Below are positions 18,801-27,016 of a DNA stretch of 37,587 nucleotides, one piece after another (positions within the stretch are counted from its first letter, which is position 1; the number at the start of each line of letters is the position of its first letter). This DNA is from Desulfobulbus sp. (GTDB taxonomy: Bacteria > Desulfobacterota > Desulfobulbia > Desulfobulbales > Desulfobulbaceae): the NCBI RefSeq assembly GCF_030824455.1, contig NZ_JAVBXR010000004.1:32001-69587 (forward strand), written 5' to 3'. The translations under genes were made by a program, and so were the position numbers. Under the pieces are notes generated by a model, which was given only the letters and a program-made list of their open reading frames with translations, was not told the DNA's origin and ran no database searches.

Positions 18801-19515
18801 CGGGGTTCTCGAAATTACCCTCAAAAACCGCGAGATCTCTCCATCAGATCTCCTCAAGCATCCAGGGATGCAGCCAGGAAATTTTGTTCTGCTTTCCATC
18901 GGCGATACCGGGCCCGGGATCCCGCCGGCGATCCGGGATAAAATTTTCGAGCCCTACTTCACCACCAAGGAGGCCGGAAAGGGCACCGGCATGGGCCTGT
19001 CCATCGTCCATGGCATTGTTGCCGCCATGGGCGGGTTTATCACGTATGAAGGCGGACCCGGTGAAGGCTCGCTCTTTCAGGTCTTCTTGCCTGCCATAGA
19101 AAAGGAGGTTGCCGCTATAACCACGCCCGTCGAAACGATTGCAGCCGGTCACGAGCGCATCCTTTTTATAGATGACGAGGAAATGCTCGCGGAAATGGGC
19201 AAGATCATGCTTGAACGTCTGGGCTACAAGGTAACCGTTCGCTCCAGCAGCATGGAAGCCCTTGCCACCTTCCAGAACCAGCCCGATCAGTTCGATGCGG
19301 TGATCACCGACCAGACCATGCCCGGCCTTACCGGGGTCGAACTGGCCAGGAAGATGCTGCGGATCCGTCCGAACATCCCGATTATCCTCTGCACCGGTTA
19401 CAGCAACCTGGTCAACGAGGAACAGGCCAAGGTCATCGGCATCAAGGGGTTCATCATGAAGCCCATGACCAAAAAGGATATAGCGCAACTGCTCAGGGCT
19501 GTACTGGAGAGATGA
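12859..19515 (+). CDS. Giant CheB-CheR-multiPAS hybrid histidine kinase with C-terminal REC
   Basis: A protein of 2218 residues. The ATG at 12859 (MALKKQ) is preferred over ATG 12853 because GGAGGT is eight bases away rather than two. Domains in order: CheB methylesterase with Ser36 (GASAGG), His63 and Asp154 and no receiver (30-215); CheR methyltransferase with [15 protein letters not shown] near 324 and CRNFLIYL near 430 (225-490); a PAS-like domain; a heptad coiled coil with [12 protein letters not shown] repeats (about 680-735); then roughly nine PAS units, most ended by DITERKRAE, to about 1840; HisKA with His1860 (GGIAHDFNN); HATPase (DTGPGIP, GTGMGLS); REC with Asp2151. All catalytic residues look intact. 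Such fusions may modify receptors or themselves and signal through the terminal REC. It is transcribed alone, convergent to the sigma-54 activator. Confidence 0.93.
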   Translation: MALKKQSASHDPKAESAIEGRGAAPPIPITVGIGASAGGHEALEQIFTALPADCDLSFVVIMHLPAEGPSLLADIIRRHTSLQVLTVEDGIPLHPGTVHVAPPGKDLTVDGGRLRLVTPESGRPPHPIDRFFTSLAADLGQCAIAVVLSGFGSDGAEGVKRIKEEGGIVLVQDPETAINPFMPQNAIATGAADSILSAAEIADRLAQIAGEKDTFPAGICLAPQDEELRPLFAILKARTSHDFSSYKRNTVLRRIERRMVANGATALSDYFAILQQNPGEAQSLCQELLIGVTRFFRDPEAFELLRSKIIPSLFANRDTEAPIRIWHACCATGEEAYSVAMLILEYLEKIHPQAKVQIFATDLDEVAVARARAGFYSDGIIPEVGEERLKHFFIKNENGWQVTKQLREMVVFAHHNLINDPPFSRLDLLVCRNFLIYLKPEIQRLLIPLFHQVLNQKGYLFLGSAETVGLHGDLFTPVDKKWKIFRRQGGKSRVDTLFPFCGSVRKLSDIEHSVRSAETQETATIALADKFLMERYVPARVIINEKNEVVHFSKQAGAYLSTPEGKPTRDLLKIAKEELRPALRAAVYKAFTYQKENEYRGIKVATDHGETTINIIVAPLKIPPPSDKLALVIIEPTAPSPVPVVPSEAAEFGDDASRNSLIRHMEEQLRVIGEQLETSNERFTLANEELMTVNEELQSTNEELQSTNEELITINSELQKRMEELNQSNSDLENLFASSEIATFFLNRKFLIKRFSPAMAAIFNLIPADIGRSVHHLNGSVDWSELPLDAASVLENLVPVEREVCSQKDGRSFIMRVLPYRTTGGIIDGIVVTLIDISERKRAEVSLQESEKRFRTMADAIPQLAWIAQPDGHVFWYNQRWYDYTGAVPEQMEGWGWQSVHDPLVLPKVMDTWRESLTTGEPFDMEFPLRGADGSFRWFLTRGLPLKDSQGRIVQWLGTNTDVTEIKEAKETLRRYELLAGNSRDIIIFFRSDDARIVEANAAATDAYGYDHEEMLQLTLHNLRASQEEDLVAAQMADADSRGILFETVHRRKDGTTFPVEVSSRGATLGDTRMLLSIVRDITERNEAEKAVNEAAEQRRLALEAAGLGAWDYNFKTDDVFWDEHCRGMWGITEGNQIDYAAVIERIHSDDRAAVDEAVHQALSGVNGGAYRREFRVVWPDGSEHWIASHGRVYWEGEGELRRPIRFVGVNREITARKHAEATRARLAAIVESSEDAIIAKDLNSIIISWNAGAERLFGYRSEETVGRPITLLIPPEMQDDERRMLQRLLAGERIDHFETVRLTKEGRRIDVSLTISTIKDDKGRIIGISKVARDITQRKRTEEALRRSEAQYHTLFETLIEGFCTIEMVFDPEGRPVDYRFLETNPAFEKLTGLHDVKGRLMRDLAPDNEQYWYERYGKVAMTGESVRFEAETKALDSCFDVCAYRIGDPEDRRVAILFNDITERKRAEELTRSVALFPLENPSPVLRVKRDGAILFYNRSSESMLETWRADFGKEVPDALLQCIGDALANGVLKECVVPVRGRDISFAVTPFPDRDYANLYARDITERKRAEEAFKESAVHLNRSQEVAHLGSWELDLSSKELTWSDETYRIFGLQPQEFRASYDAFLEAVHPEDRGAVDAAYSDSVREGKDSYEIEHRIVKKTTGEIRIVHEKCEHFRDASGKIIRSVGMVHDITERKQAEETLRLSEQRRSLALEAAQSGTWEWDLLTNEHIWSNELWSLYGLEINSCKPSYEEWRKVAHPDDLAKTEQTLQEAILQGTAYNTEWRVNLPEGSERWLMSRGQPLKDTHNRVVRYLGIVMDITERKRAEKEKKAMQAQLIQAQKMEAIGTLAGGIAHDFNNILGAVLGYAEMARDASPAGSAIAHDLDKVLQAGERAANLVKQILTFSREASIERTPLEPLRLVKEALKLLRPALPSTISIKQQLDTATCPILADPTQVHQIVMNLCTNAFHAMEQTGGVLEITLKNREISPSDLLKHPGMQPGNFVLLSIGDTGPGIPPAIRDKIFEPYFTTKEAGKGTGMGLSIVHGIVAAMGGFITYEGGPGEGSLFQVFLPAIEKEVAAITTPVETIAAGHERILFIDDEEMLAEMGKIMLERLGYKVTVRSSSMEALATFQNQPDQFDAVITDQTMPGLTGVELARKMLRIRPNIPIILCTGYSNLVNEEQAKVIGIKGFIMKPMTKKDIAQLLRAVLER

Positions 19516-19646
19516 AGACGGCAACAAAACGTAGAATACTGCCGATTGGGATGGGACTATGGGCGTTTTGAGGAGGGAGTTCGGAAAAGGATCCACTGAC
19601 GCCTGATAAGCTACTCAGGGCTCTGGCGGGAACGAGAGAGGAGAAT

Positions 19647-21365
19647 CTACGTGGTCCTGCTTTTTTTAATTTGCCGGTACACGGTAAGTCGGCTGACACC
19701 GAGCAAATTGGCCGCGTGGCTTTTGTTTCCGCCACTGAGCTCCAACGCTTCTTCCAGAGTGAGCTTTTGCTTCACAGTTATTGGCAAAGCGGCGCCTTGC
19801 GAAGACGATTCGATCGCGGCCCGAGCCGAATCAATCAGGTCCTGCGGAAGGTCCTGCACGGTAATGATGTTTGATTTGCAAAGAATACAGGCGCGTTCCA
19901 CGGCGTGCTCCAGTTCGCGCACATTGCCCGGCCAGGTATGACGATGAAAAAGAGCAAGGACATCATCCGAGACGCCTTGAATTTTTCGCTTCAGCTTCCT
20001 ATTGAATTTTGCAATGAAGTGAGCCACCAGCAGGTCGAGGTCATCTAAACGTTCTCTGAGCGCCGGCGCCCTCACCCGGACAACATCCAGACGATAATAG
20101 AGATCTTCACGGAAAGTCCCCTCTTTGACCATTGCGGCAAGATCCCGATTGGTGGCGGCAAGCATTCGAACATCCACCTTGTGAGAAGTAGACTCTCCAA
20201 CCCGTTCAAACTCGCCTTCCTGCAGCACCCGTAACAGGCGCATTTGGATAGCGGGCGAGATGTCGGCTATCTCATCCAGAAAGAGTGTTCCCTTGTCGGC
20301 CTTCTGAAAACGACCGACCTTGTTGGCGATTGCACCGGTAAAAGCCCCGCGCACATGTCCGAACAGTTCGCTTTCGAGAAGAGATTCGGAAAGCGCCGAA
20401 CAGTTGACCTTTACAAAAGGCTCGGCCGCCCGTGCCCCGGAGTAATGCAGGGCTGCGGCGACTAACTCTTTACCCGTGCCGCTTTCGCCGTAGATCAGCA
20501 CCGTTGTCGGCACGTCAGCGAGGTCTTCGATCAAGGAATAGACCTTCTGCATCGGCGCCGAGGCTCCGACAATCCCCTGAAACCGCTCTCGTTTCTGAAG
20601 AGCCTGTTCCAGTTCAACCAACTGGGATTCATCCCGAATAACCGCCACTGCCCCGCTGACGGTTCCATCCGTCTCAATAACAGGCGTTGCAGTCAGGCCG
20701 ACAATGCGATTCTTGCCTTCCGGAGTCCGGCATTCATGGCGGCGGATTTCACGGGGAGCATTGCCGGAGAGCGTTTCCAAAAGAGCTGCGCGGCAAAATC
20801 CGCAGCATCCCAGGCTGATAGCAGCTGCATCACTCCCGATCAAGTCGCGGCTGTATCCGCAGACCTTTTCTGCTGTCGAATTGAAGTGGGCCAGGCGCCC
20901 ATTCTTGTCCACCATGACGATGCTGTCGGAAACAGTCCGCAAAATAGCGTCCATGTTGGCACGAGATTGTTCCAGGTCGTCATGCATCTCTTTGTTCTTG
21001 AGAGCATGGCGCGCGATCAACAGCAGAGTTTCCTTGCGCACCGGCTTGGTGATGTAGTCAAAGGCACCCAGGCGAACGGCGGCGACGGCGGAATTGACCT
21101 CGGGATGGCCGGTGAACATCACCACCTGGGTCGAGGGGGAAATGGCTTTTATATCCCGCAGCAAATCGATCCCGTTTTCCCCGGCCAGCATGATATCCAC
21201 AAAAGCCAGGTCGTAGTGCGCGGTCTGCAGGCAGGCGATAGCGTCGACATGACCGGCTGCGGCATCAACCTGATACCCTTCATTTTTCAGCAGAAGGCTG
21301 AGGGTGGAACGAAGCCCCTCTTCGTCGTCGACAAGCAGTATGCGGCACTTTGCTGAATCGGTCAT
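19647..21365 (-). CDS. Sigma-54-dependent response regulator: REC-PAS-AAA+-Fis HTH
   Basis: A protein of 572 residues. The ATG at 21365 starts six bases after the kinase stop. Receiver 8-120 with Asp57 (FVDIMLAGENG); PAS about 138-250 with a cysteine group CCGFC (187-191) plus Cys212; AAA+ domain 263-495 with Walker A GESGTGKE (293-300), sigma-54-contacting GAFTGA (340-345) and WPGNVRELEH; Fis-type helix-turn-helix 536-568 (GGNKSHAANLLGVSRLTVYRQIKK). It should open sigma-54 promoters after phosphorylation by the upstream kinase. Its DNA-binding region is almost copied in the broken gene at 24031, and it is the best candidate to bind the operator triads of both che clusters (inference). The cysteines may sense redox or a metal (inference). 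Confidence 0.95.
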   Translation of the reverse strand: MTDSAKCRILLVDDEEGLRSTLSLLLKNEGYQVDAAAGHVDAIACLQTAHYDLAFVDIMLAGENGIDLLRDIKAISPSTQVVMFTGHPEVNSAVAAVRLGAFDYITKPVRKETLLLIARHALKNKEMHDDLEQSRANMDAILRTVSDSIVMVDKNGRLAHFNSTAEKVCGYSRDLIGSDAAAISLGCCGFCRAALLETLSGNAPREIRRHECRTPEGKNRIVGLTATPVIETDGTVSGAVAVIRDESQLVELEQALQKRERFQGIVGASAPMQKVYSLIEDLADVPTTVLIYGESGTGKELVAAALHYSGARAAEPFVKVNCSALSESLLESELFGHVRGAFTGAIANKVGRFQKADKGTLFLDEIADISPAIQMRLLRVLQEGEFERVGESTSHKVDVRMLAATNRDLAAMVKEGTFREDLYYRLDVVRVRAPALRERLDDLDLLVAHFIAKFNRKLKRKIQGVSDDVLALFHRHTWPGNVRELEHAVERACILCKSNIITVQDLPQDLIDSARAAIESSSQGAALPITVKQKLTLEEALELSGGNKSHAANLLGVSRLTVYRQIKKSRTT

Positions 21366-21371
21366 CGATAT

Positions 21372-23570
21372 CTACTCCATCGTATCAATAAGCTTCATGA
21401 ATATGCTCCGCAACTGATCGGGCTTGTACGGCTTGCCTACGGCTTCGGCAAAGGGATCGTCTGTGATGTCCTGCGCAAGACCCTCGGCGTTGCCCTCGCT
21501 GCAGATGACAATCGGGATCGTGGGCGAAGTCTGCCGCAGAAGGCGATAGGTTTCGATTCCGCTCATCTCCGGCATAAGGAGATCCAGCAGGATCAGGTCG
21601 ATTTTGGGGCTGTTCTCCCTATGAATTTTGATTGCCTCCTCCCCGTCGGCCGCGATCATGACCGTAAATCCCATTGCCTTCAGCAGAGCGGAGCCAATGA
21701 TGCGGAGTGGCGCTTCATCATCCACCAACAAAAGGGTGCCGTGACCTTTTTCCGGAGAAATATCGGCTGCCGGGGCGGCTGAAACAATGCCGGGACCGAT
21801 AAAAGACGGGAAGAACACCTTGAAGGTCGTGCCGGCGCCCGGCGTGGTGGAGAACTGCAGGGCCCCGTGATGCGAGGCGACAATGCCAAGTGCCGCCGAC
21901 AGGCCCAAGGCGCGACCGGTATATTTCGTGGTGCAAAACGGCTCGAATATCCGCTGCCGGGTTTCGGCGTCCATGCCGCCGCCGTTGTCCGACACCGTCA
22001 GGCAGGCGTAATCGCCGGCCTGGATCGCATTGCCGAGATAATCCTTGTCTGTTTGGCATCCCTGAACAACGTTCTTGTTGAGAGCAATGCTGATCGTGCC
22101 TTTTCGCTCGCCTATGGCCTCGGCGGCGTTGCAATACAGATCTTTGACGACCTGTTGGACCTGGGCACGGTCGCCAATAATTTCAAAAGCCTCATCGTCG
22201 AAATCAAGTTCGAGGCGGACCTTGGTTTGCAGAGTCGGCTGGAGCCGCTTGACTGTCTCTTCGACCATCAATCGGAGGTTAATCCGGGTTTGAAGAGGAG
22301 CATTTCTTCCGACATGGGGCAACAGCTGCCGACAAAGGTCCACACCCCTGAGCGCGGCTTTCTCGATTTGTTTGACTTGGGCTATTGGGTCGATTCCCGA
22401 GCTGAGGTCTTCACTGAGGATATCACATTGCCCCAGGATTATGGCAAGAATATTGTTAAAGTGGTGAGCGAGGCCGCCGGCCGGCGCCCCAAGGCTCTCG
22501 AGCTTTTGGGACTGCTGGGATTTGCGTTCCATTTCCAGTGTAAGCGCTTCCACTTGTTTGCGGTCAGTGATGTCCCTGGAGACGCCCAGCACCGAGCATA
22601 CCCGGCCCTCGGCGTCGAAAACCGGGCTGAGGAGGCAGTCGAAATATTTGAGCCCCTCGGAACTGTTCCACTCCCGCTCCGTTCTGAAAGGTGCGGCAGT
22701 CATAAAAACCTGGTTTATTTTCTCTTGGAGCACGGAGCGCAGCTCGTTGAAATAACCGCTCTGCCGGGGAGGCCCGTCGATGAGCTCCTCTTCGCGCAGA
22801 CCGGCAAGATCCAAGGCAGCCGGATTTATATACATGTGTTGGCACTGTTTATCGTAAAGCACGATAGGGTCTTGGCTGCTTTCCGCGAGGGAACGAAATT
22901 TTTCCTCACTCGCGTGTAAGGCATCCTTCGCCAGTTTACTCTCGGTGATGTTGGTGAGTGTCACCCGGGATATGGGGTCCCTGCCGCTCTTCTGCGCGGC
23001 GGTGGCGTCAAGTCGCACCCAGAATACCGTTGCATCCTGTCTCACGATCCGCAGTTCGCATGTTTGGGCTTCACCGGTTGCAAGGAGCTGCTGCTGAAGG
23101 AGAGCGTATACCCCGCGGTCTTCCTTGAAAATAAAATGGGAGATCGGTTGATTGATCAGCGCCTGCCGGGGCAGGCCCAAGAGATCGGTTGCAATGAAAT
23201 TTGCTTCCAGGATCCGTCCTTGCTCATTCACGGTGGCACAACCAACCGACGCCAGGTCGTAGATGTCGAAATAGAGCGCCTGCGAAGCATCGAGCTGCAC
23301 TTGCCTCCGGTGCAGTTCCTCGTTTTGGATCTCGAGTTGGACCTGATACACCTCCAGTTCATGAAGTGCTTGTCGTGCTTCTTCAAGCGGGGTAACCGCA
23401 GCCTCTTCCGAGGACGGAGCAGCTATTATTCGGGTGATGATCTGCCCGAGGCGTTGACGCAGAGCGCGTCCTTTGTCCACGGGACCTAATGGGGGCGTCT
23501 CCCCCCAGAGTGTTTCGGCTGAACCAACAGATAAGGGCAAGAAAGTGGCTTGCGTATCTTTATCGGTCAT
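21372..23570 (-). CDS. Hybrid histidine kinase, PAS-PAS-HisKA-HATPase-REC
   Basis: About 732 residues from the ATG at 23570; a TTG at 23600 is an alternative, and neither has a clear ribosome-binding site. An N-terminal coiled coil (62-98), PAS 1 (about 100-210), PAS 2 (222-338), HisKA with His369 in GGLAHHFNN, HATPase (SDNGGGMD, IFEPFCTTKYTGRALGL) and a C-terminal receiver (LLLVDDE ... LILLDLLMPEMSG). No membrane segments, so it is cytoplasmic. The residue after the phospho-histidine is His370 rather than Asp/Glu, and the G-box reads GRALGL; activity may be altered. It is in an operon with the sigma-54 activator, its probable phosphate target. Confidence 0.92.
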   Translation of the reverse strand: MTDKDTQATFLPLSVGSAETLWGETPPLGPVDKGRALRQRLGQIITRIIAAPSSEEAAVTPLEEARQALHELEVYQVQLEIQNEELHRRQVQLDASQALYFDIYDLASVGCATVNEQGRILEANFIATDLLGLPRQALINQPISHFIFKEDRGVYALLQQQLLATGEAQTCELRIVRQDATVFWVRLDATAAQKSGRDPISRVTLTNITESKLAKDALHASEEKFRSLAESSQDPIVLYDKQCQHMYINPAALDLAGLREEELIDGPPRQSGYFNELRSVLQEKINQVFMTAAPFRTEREWNSSEGLKYFDCLLSPVFDAEGRVCSVLGVSRDITDRKQVEALTLEMERKSQQSQKLESLGAPAGGLAHHFNNILAIILGQCDILSEDLSSGIDPIAQVKQIEKAALRGVDLCRQLLPHVGRNAPLQTRINLRLMVEETVKRLQPTLQTKVRLELDFDDEAFEIIGDRAQVQQVVKDLYCNAAEAIGERKGTISIALNKNVVQGCQTDKDYLGNAIQAGDYACLTVSDNGGGMDAETRQRIFEPFCTTKYTGRALGLSAALGIVASHHGALQFSTTPGAGTTFKVFFPSFIGPGIVSAAPAADISPEKGHGTLLLVDDEAPLRIIGSALLKAMGFTVMIAADGEEAIKIHRENSPKIDLILLDLLMPEMSGIETYRLLRQTSPTIPIVICSEGNAEGLAQDITDDPFAEAVGKPYKPDQLRSIFMKLIDTME

Positions 23571-23981
23571 TGTATTCGCGGTTCCGATTCGTTTGCCCAA
23601 TTTTCATTCTTAAGCACTGGGTTTCTTGTGAAAAGGCTATTTTTGAACTGTTTTTGCTCACTGTGCTACCGGTCGTCGGGGCTACCAACTGTAAGGCCTT
23701 GGTTGAGATAATTTTTAGTGACTGCATGATCGATCTCCCATGTAATTGTTTAAAATTCCATGAAAAATCAATTCCCGCCCTCAAGGCGCTGTCAAGAAAA
23801 AAATGCCGAGTTGTCGATAATTTTATTATGTATTTTTAATGAGTTATTGAGCTAAGTGCCCCGGTGGCTCGCCGTAGCTTGGCCAACCGCTTGTACCGTC
23901 CATGCGCTTGCTCCAAAAAGTTTACGAAAGCCGATTCCTTCATATCCCCCAAAAACAGGACGTGACGGGATATCGGGAACT
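23571..23981. other. Gene-poor, AT-rich stretch between the hybrid kinase and the broken activator gene
   Basis: No convincing gene is present. The DNA is richer in A/T than its surroundings, especially 23700-23850, and probably holds the kinase promoter on the minus strand. I could not identify -35/-10 or sigma-54 elements, and none of the 14-bp operator sites occurs here. Small open frames look like noise. Confidence 0.4.
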
Positions 23982-24375
23982 GCTGTCGATCTGTTGCCCT
24001 CCCACTTCATCGCAAAGTTGAATATAAAAGTTGGGTACACTTATTCAAGGGGGCTCAAGTGATGTCATTGATGTTTTTAATAGTTATACCTGGCCGGGCA
24101 ACGTTCGTGAACTGGAACACACTTTAGAACGCGCCAGTATTCTCTGCAAATCGAAAATTATTGCCGTGCAAGATCTGCCGCCGACGTTGATTGATTCCGC
24201 TTTGGCCGATGTCGATCTGTCCTCGAGAATCTTATCTCCACCACCCCTGAAAGATAACCTCACCCTGGAAGAAGCCCTGGAGATGAGCGGTGGCAACAAA
24301 ACCCATGCCGCCAAACTGCTTGGTATCAGCCGAGTTACCGTGTACAGGCAAATCAAGAAAGGTTTGGCGGAGTAA
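23982..24375 (+). pseudogene. Broken sigma-54 activator gene: C-terminal Fis-type DNA-binding part remains
   Basis: From 24031 (TTG) to 24375 an open frame of 114 codons matches the end of the activator at 19647-21365 nearly residue for residue: YTWPGNVRELEH, ERASILCKSKII, VQDLP, LTLEEALEMSGGNK, LLGISRVTVYRQIKK. Just upstream, in a different frame (about 23982-24020), the codons for DLLPSHFIAKLN match the activator's DLLVAHFIAKFN, so a frameshift near 24025 separates them. The receiver, PAS and most of the AAA+ domain, including Walker A and GAFTGA, are gone. If the short frame is still translated it would be a DNA-binding domain without activation ability, a possible competitor at the operators 40 bp downstream (inference). 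Confidence 0.78.
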
Positions 24376-24411
24376 CGCTTTAACCGCATTCCTCCTTAAG
24401 GCCCCCTTTGC

Positions 24412-24472
24412 ACCGTATCATGTTACAGCTGCACTGTTACACGTAACACTGTGAACTGTAACATGGTACGGT
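24412..24472. promoter_or_regulatory. Triad of near-palindromic operator sites upstream of cluster 2
   Basis: Three 14-bp sites at 24414-24427, 24435-24448 and 24457-24470 have centres 21 and 22 bp apart, as in cluster 1. The outer two lie in a 17-bp inverted repeat (24412-24428 / 24456-24472) with one mismatch, and the middle one reads TGTTACACGTAACA. They stand about 90-150 bp upstream of the sigma-54 promoter. Same design and motif as at 12356-12416. Confidence 0.75.
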
Positions 24473-24560
24473 CGGCCCTCTCCCGAATTCCTGTCCTACC
24501 CCTTCCACAAGCCCCCCTCCCGTAACACTCCACGATCTGTTCCAACCCTCCGTTCAGCAA

Positions 24561-24576
24561 CGGCACGCTTATTGTA
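24561..24576 (+). promoter_or_regulatory. Sigma-54 type promoter (-24/-12) of che cluster 2
   Basis: CGGCACGCTTATTGTA: GG at 24562-24563, ten bases, GT at 24574-24575. It matches GGCACG-N4-TTGCW with T for C at -12, the same deviation as the cluster 1 promoter. The expected start at about 24587 leaves a leader of about 40 bases before the GTG at 24628. Confidence 0.72.
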
Positions 24577-24627
24577 GTCCTGTTCTACAGACTTGTTAAT
24601 CAACTCAAAACAGGGAGAGAGCAGGCT

Positions 24628-25095
24628 GTGGACGAAGAAATCGAAATGATCCAATACCTTACCTTCACAATGGCCGATGAGCTGGTTGTTGTCGATGGGG
24701 CGAGGGTGCGGGAGATACTTGAGTTGTCGAGCCTAACCCAAGGAACCTTGTTGCCGGACTTCATGCAGGGTGTCATCGACCTGCGTGGTTGTCTCGTGCC
24801 GGTCATCGACTTGCAGCTGAAATTGACTGTTCAGGAACACATCCAACCACTCAGCACCTTCAACATTTCGGTTGAATTGGCGAAGGCAGGTGAAAATGTC
24901 GTCCTGAGTGGGTTGGCCGACAGTGTGCAGGAGGCGATGATCGAGATGAAACCATCCCAGATTGACGCGGCGCCGCACTGGCTGCGATGCAGATTAAGCA
25001 AAAATGATTTCAGAACGTTGTTTAGTCATTATATCAATGCTTCCGTTGCCAATACGGAAGCAAAACCCAAAGGAGATGCTCCATGGCCCTTGTGA
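24628..25095 (+). CDS. Short CheW-like protein, first gene of cluster 2
   Basis: A protein of 155 residues from GTG with GGGAGA upstream. It shares with the cluster 1 counterpart both the CheW core ([38 protein letters not shown]) and the special tail [13 protein letters not shown], and ends at the same point short of a full CheW. Its last 13 bases overlap the start of the soluble receptor gene. It may couple or cap that receptor (inference). Two conserved copies suggest it is a functional variant, not decay. Confidence 0.85.
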   Translation: MDEEIEMIQYLTFTMADELVVVDGARVREILELSSLTQGTLLPDFMQGVIDLRGCLVPVIDLQLKLTVQEHIQPLSTFNISVELAKAGENVVLSGLADSVQEAMIEMKPSQIDAAPHWLRCRLSKNDFRTLFSHYINASVANTEAKPKGDAPWPL

Positions 25096-27002
25096 AAAAA
25101 TCGATACACTTATCCCAAACCGCTTCCACTCCGGAGGGGAAAACCTCTGCCGTTGCAGCCCGTGAAGCGGAAGCGCAGCGCAAGAAGGCCCGCACGCTGG
25201 CCAAACAGCAACAGGCCGCCGAACGGATAGCCGCCGCCACTGGTGAGTTGTCCGCTGGCATCAACGAGGCCGCTTCCGCAGCTGAGGAACTGAAACGTGC
25301 CTCCGACCAGATCGCTGCCGGCGCCGAAGAGGCCTCCGGTGCTGCCCAGGAATGCCTGGCAGCCTTCAAACAGGTGGGCACGGCCATTTCACGTCAGTTG
25401 CAAAACGCTGATATTAGTCAGGCAAAGGCTGAGGGAACGCAACAGTTGGTAGCCAGGACCAGCGTTGACATAGCGTTAATGGTAACCAATGTGGCCGTGG
25501 CTGCCCAGCGCCAGAATGCTTCGGTAGAGCTGGTGGCGGAACTGGAAAAACAGGCCGCCAGTATTGGCGATATCATCAAGGCAGTTGTGAGAATTGCCGA
25601 CCAGACCAACCTGCTGGCCCTCAATGCCGCAATCGAAGCAGCACGAGCCGGCAAGCACGGCAAGGGTTTTGCTGTGGTGGCGGATGAAGTCAGGACGCTG
25701 GCCGAAACCTCCGAAAAGAGCGCCAAGCAGATCTCTGACTTGGTCGGACAGATCCAGCAGGAAGTGAAAGTAATTGCTGAAGGAATCAGCGATTCGGCCA
25801 AGACCGTTGAGGGGGAGGTCGAAAACGGCAAGACCATTACTCTACAGCTCGAACAGGTACGGCTTGACGCTATCGAGATTGTCAAGGGGGTCGCAGAGAT
25901 CGCTACCGGAGCTTCCCAATCCAGTGTAGCGGCCGATCAGGCTTTGAAGGGCACCGAAGCCATTGCCGCAGCAGCCGAAGAGCAGTCAGCCGCATCCGAA
26001 GAGTCGTCCAAGACCGTGGACGAGCAGACCAAAGCCCTGGCTGAGTGTGAACAAACCGCTAAAGACCTCTCAGAGTTGACTGAAGAGCTCAAAAATTCCA
26101 CTGACGTTGCCAAGAGCGCTGAGGAAGTGGCTTCAGCCGCTGAACAACTCTCCTCCGCCGTGTCGGAAATCAATCGTTCCGGCACCCAGATCATGGTGGC
26201 CATTGAACAGATTCGTAAAGGGGCCGAAGTGCAGTCTTCAGCTTCCGAGGAGTCAGCCGCTGCCATTACCCAAATTGAGAAAGGGGCAGAGATTGCCCAG
26301 ACTCGCGCCACCCTCGGTACAGAAAAAATTGCCGCCATCAAGAACCTGCTGGGCATCAACAAAACCTCAATTGACGCCCTAATAACTGGTGTTTCCACCT
26401 CAGCTGCCGGCTCACGAGCCAGTATTAAACAGATCAAGGATCTGGAGTTGGTCGCACGGCGCATCGACAAAATTGTGGATGCGATCACTACCGTTTCCAT
26501 CCAGACGAACATGCTGGCGGTGAACGGCTCCATCGAAGCGGCACGGGCCGGAGAATTCGGCAAAGGCTTTGTGGTTGTTGCCACAGATATTCGCAACCTG
26601 GCCCATGATTCTGCCGAGAATGCTGACCGTATTAAGGATTTGGTAAAGGCAGTCCAGGATCAGATCGGCATGGTGGGACGCGACCTCGACGAGATCGTTG
26701 TTACGGCGTTGAGCGAAGTGGAAAAAGCTAAGGTCTCTACTGCAAACCTGATTCTTATTGAAACCGACATCGCCATAGTTGAGACAGGCACAAAAGAAAT
26801 TCTGGCAGCTTCCGCCGAGATCGCCACTGCCATAGGGCAGGTAAAAAAAGGGATCGAGCAGATCTCCTCAGCCGCTCAGGAAGCCGACAAAGCCGCCACC
26901 GAATCCGCTGCTGCCGCCAAACAACAGTCCCAAGGCGCCGAAGAACTGGCTGCTGCCATTGAAGAAATAGCCTCTCTTGCCGACGAACTGCAAGCAGCCT
27001 GA
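25083..27002 (+). CDS. Soluble chemoreceptor-like protein with two signalling tips in one chain
   Basis: A protein of 639 residues without membrane segment or recognisable sensor domain, almost entirely Ala/Glu/Lys-rich helix. A receptor hairpin tip lies at about 171-203 ([27 protein letters not shown]) and a second at 471-503 ([27 protein letters not shown]), exactly 300 residues apart. Flanking segments also match at the same offset (about 45-95 and 345-395). Ordinary receptors have one tip and form dimers; this chain could fold into a pseudo-dimer by itself. The second tip differs (AVNGS for ALNAA), so the halves are no longer equal. The gene follows the short cheW-like gene with overlap and precedes the triple-CheW gene, its probable partners. 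Confidence 0.9.
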   Translation: MALVKKSIHLSQTASTPEGKTSAVAAREAEAQRKKARTLAKQQQAAERIAAATGELSAGINEAASAAEELKRASDQIAAGAEEASGAAQECLAAFKQVGTAISRQLQNADISQAKAEGTQQLVARTSVDIALMVTNVAVAAQRQNASVELVAELEKQAASIGDIIKAVVRIADQTNLLALNAAIEAARAGKHGKGFAVVADEVRTLAETSEKSAKQISDLVGQIQQEVKVIAEGISDSAKTVEGEVENGKTITLQLEQVRLDAIEIVKGVAEIATGASQSSVAADQALKGTEAIAAAAEEQSAASEESSKTVDEQTKALAECEQTAKDLSELTEELKNSTDVAKSAEEVASAAEQLSSAVSEINRSGTQIMVAIEQIRKGAEVQSSASEESAAAITQIEKGAEIAQTRATLGTEKIAAIKNLLGINKTSIDALITGVSTSAAGSRASIKQIKDLELVARRIDKIVDAITTVSIQTNMLAVNGSIEAARAGEFGKGFVVVATDIRNLAHDSAENADRIKDLVKAVQDQIGMVGRDLDEIVVTALSEVEKAKVSTANLILIETDIAIVETGTKEILAASAEIATAIGQVKKGIEQISSAAQEADKAATESAAAAKQQSQGAEELAAAIEEIASLADELQAA

Positions 27003-27016
27003 CGGGAGTGGAATCA

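Noticed and set aside
23560..23784. 74-codon minus-strand ORF upstream of the hybrid kinase
   Set aside because: No motif, AT-rich intergenic composition, overlaps the kinase start in another frame.
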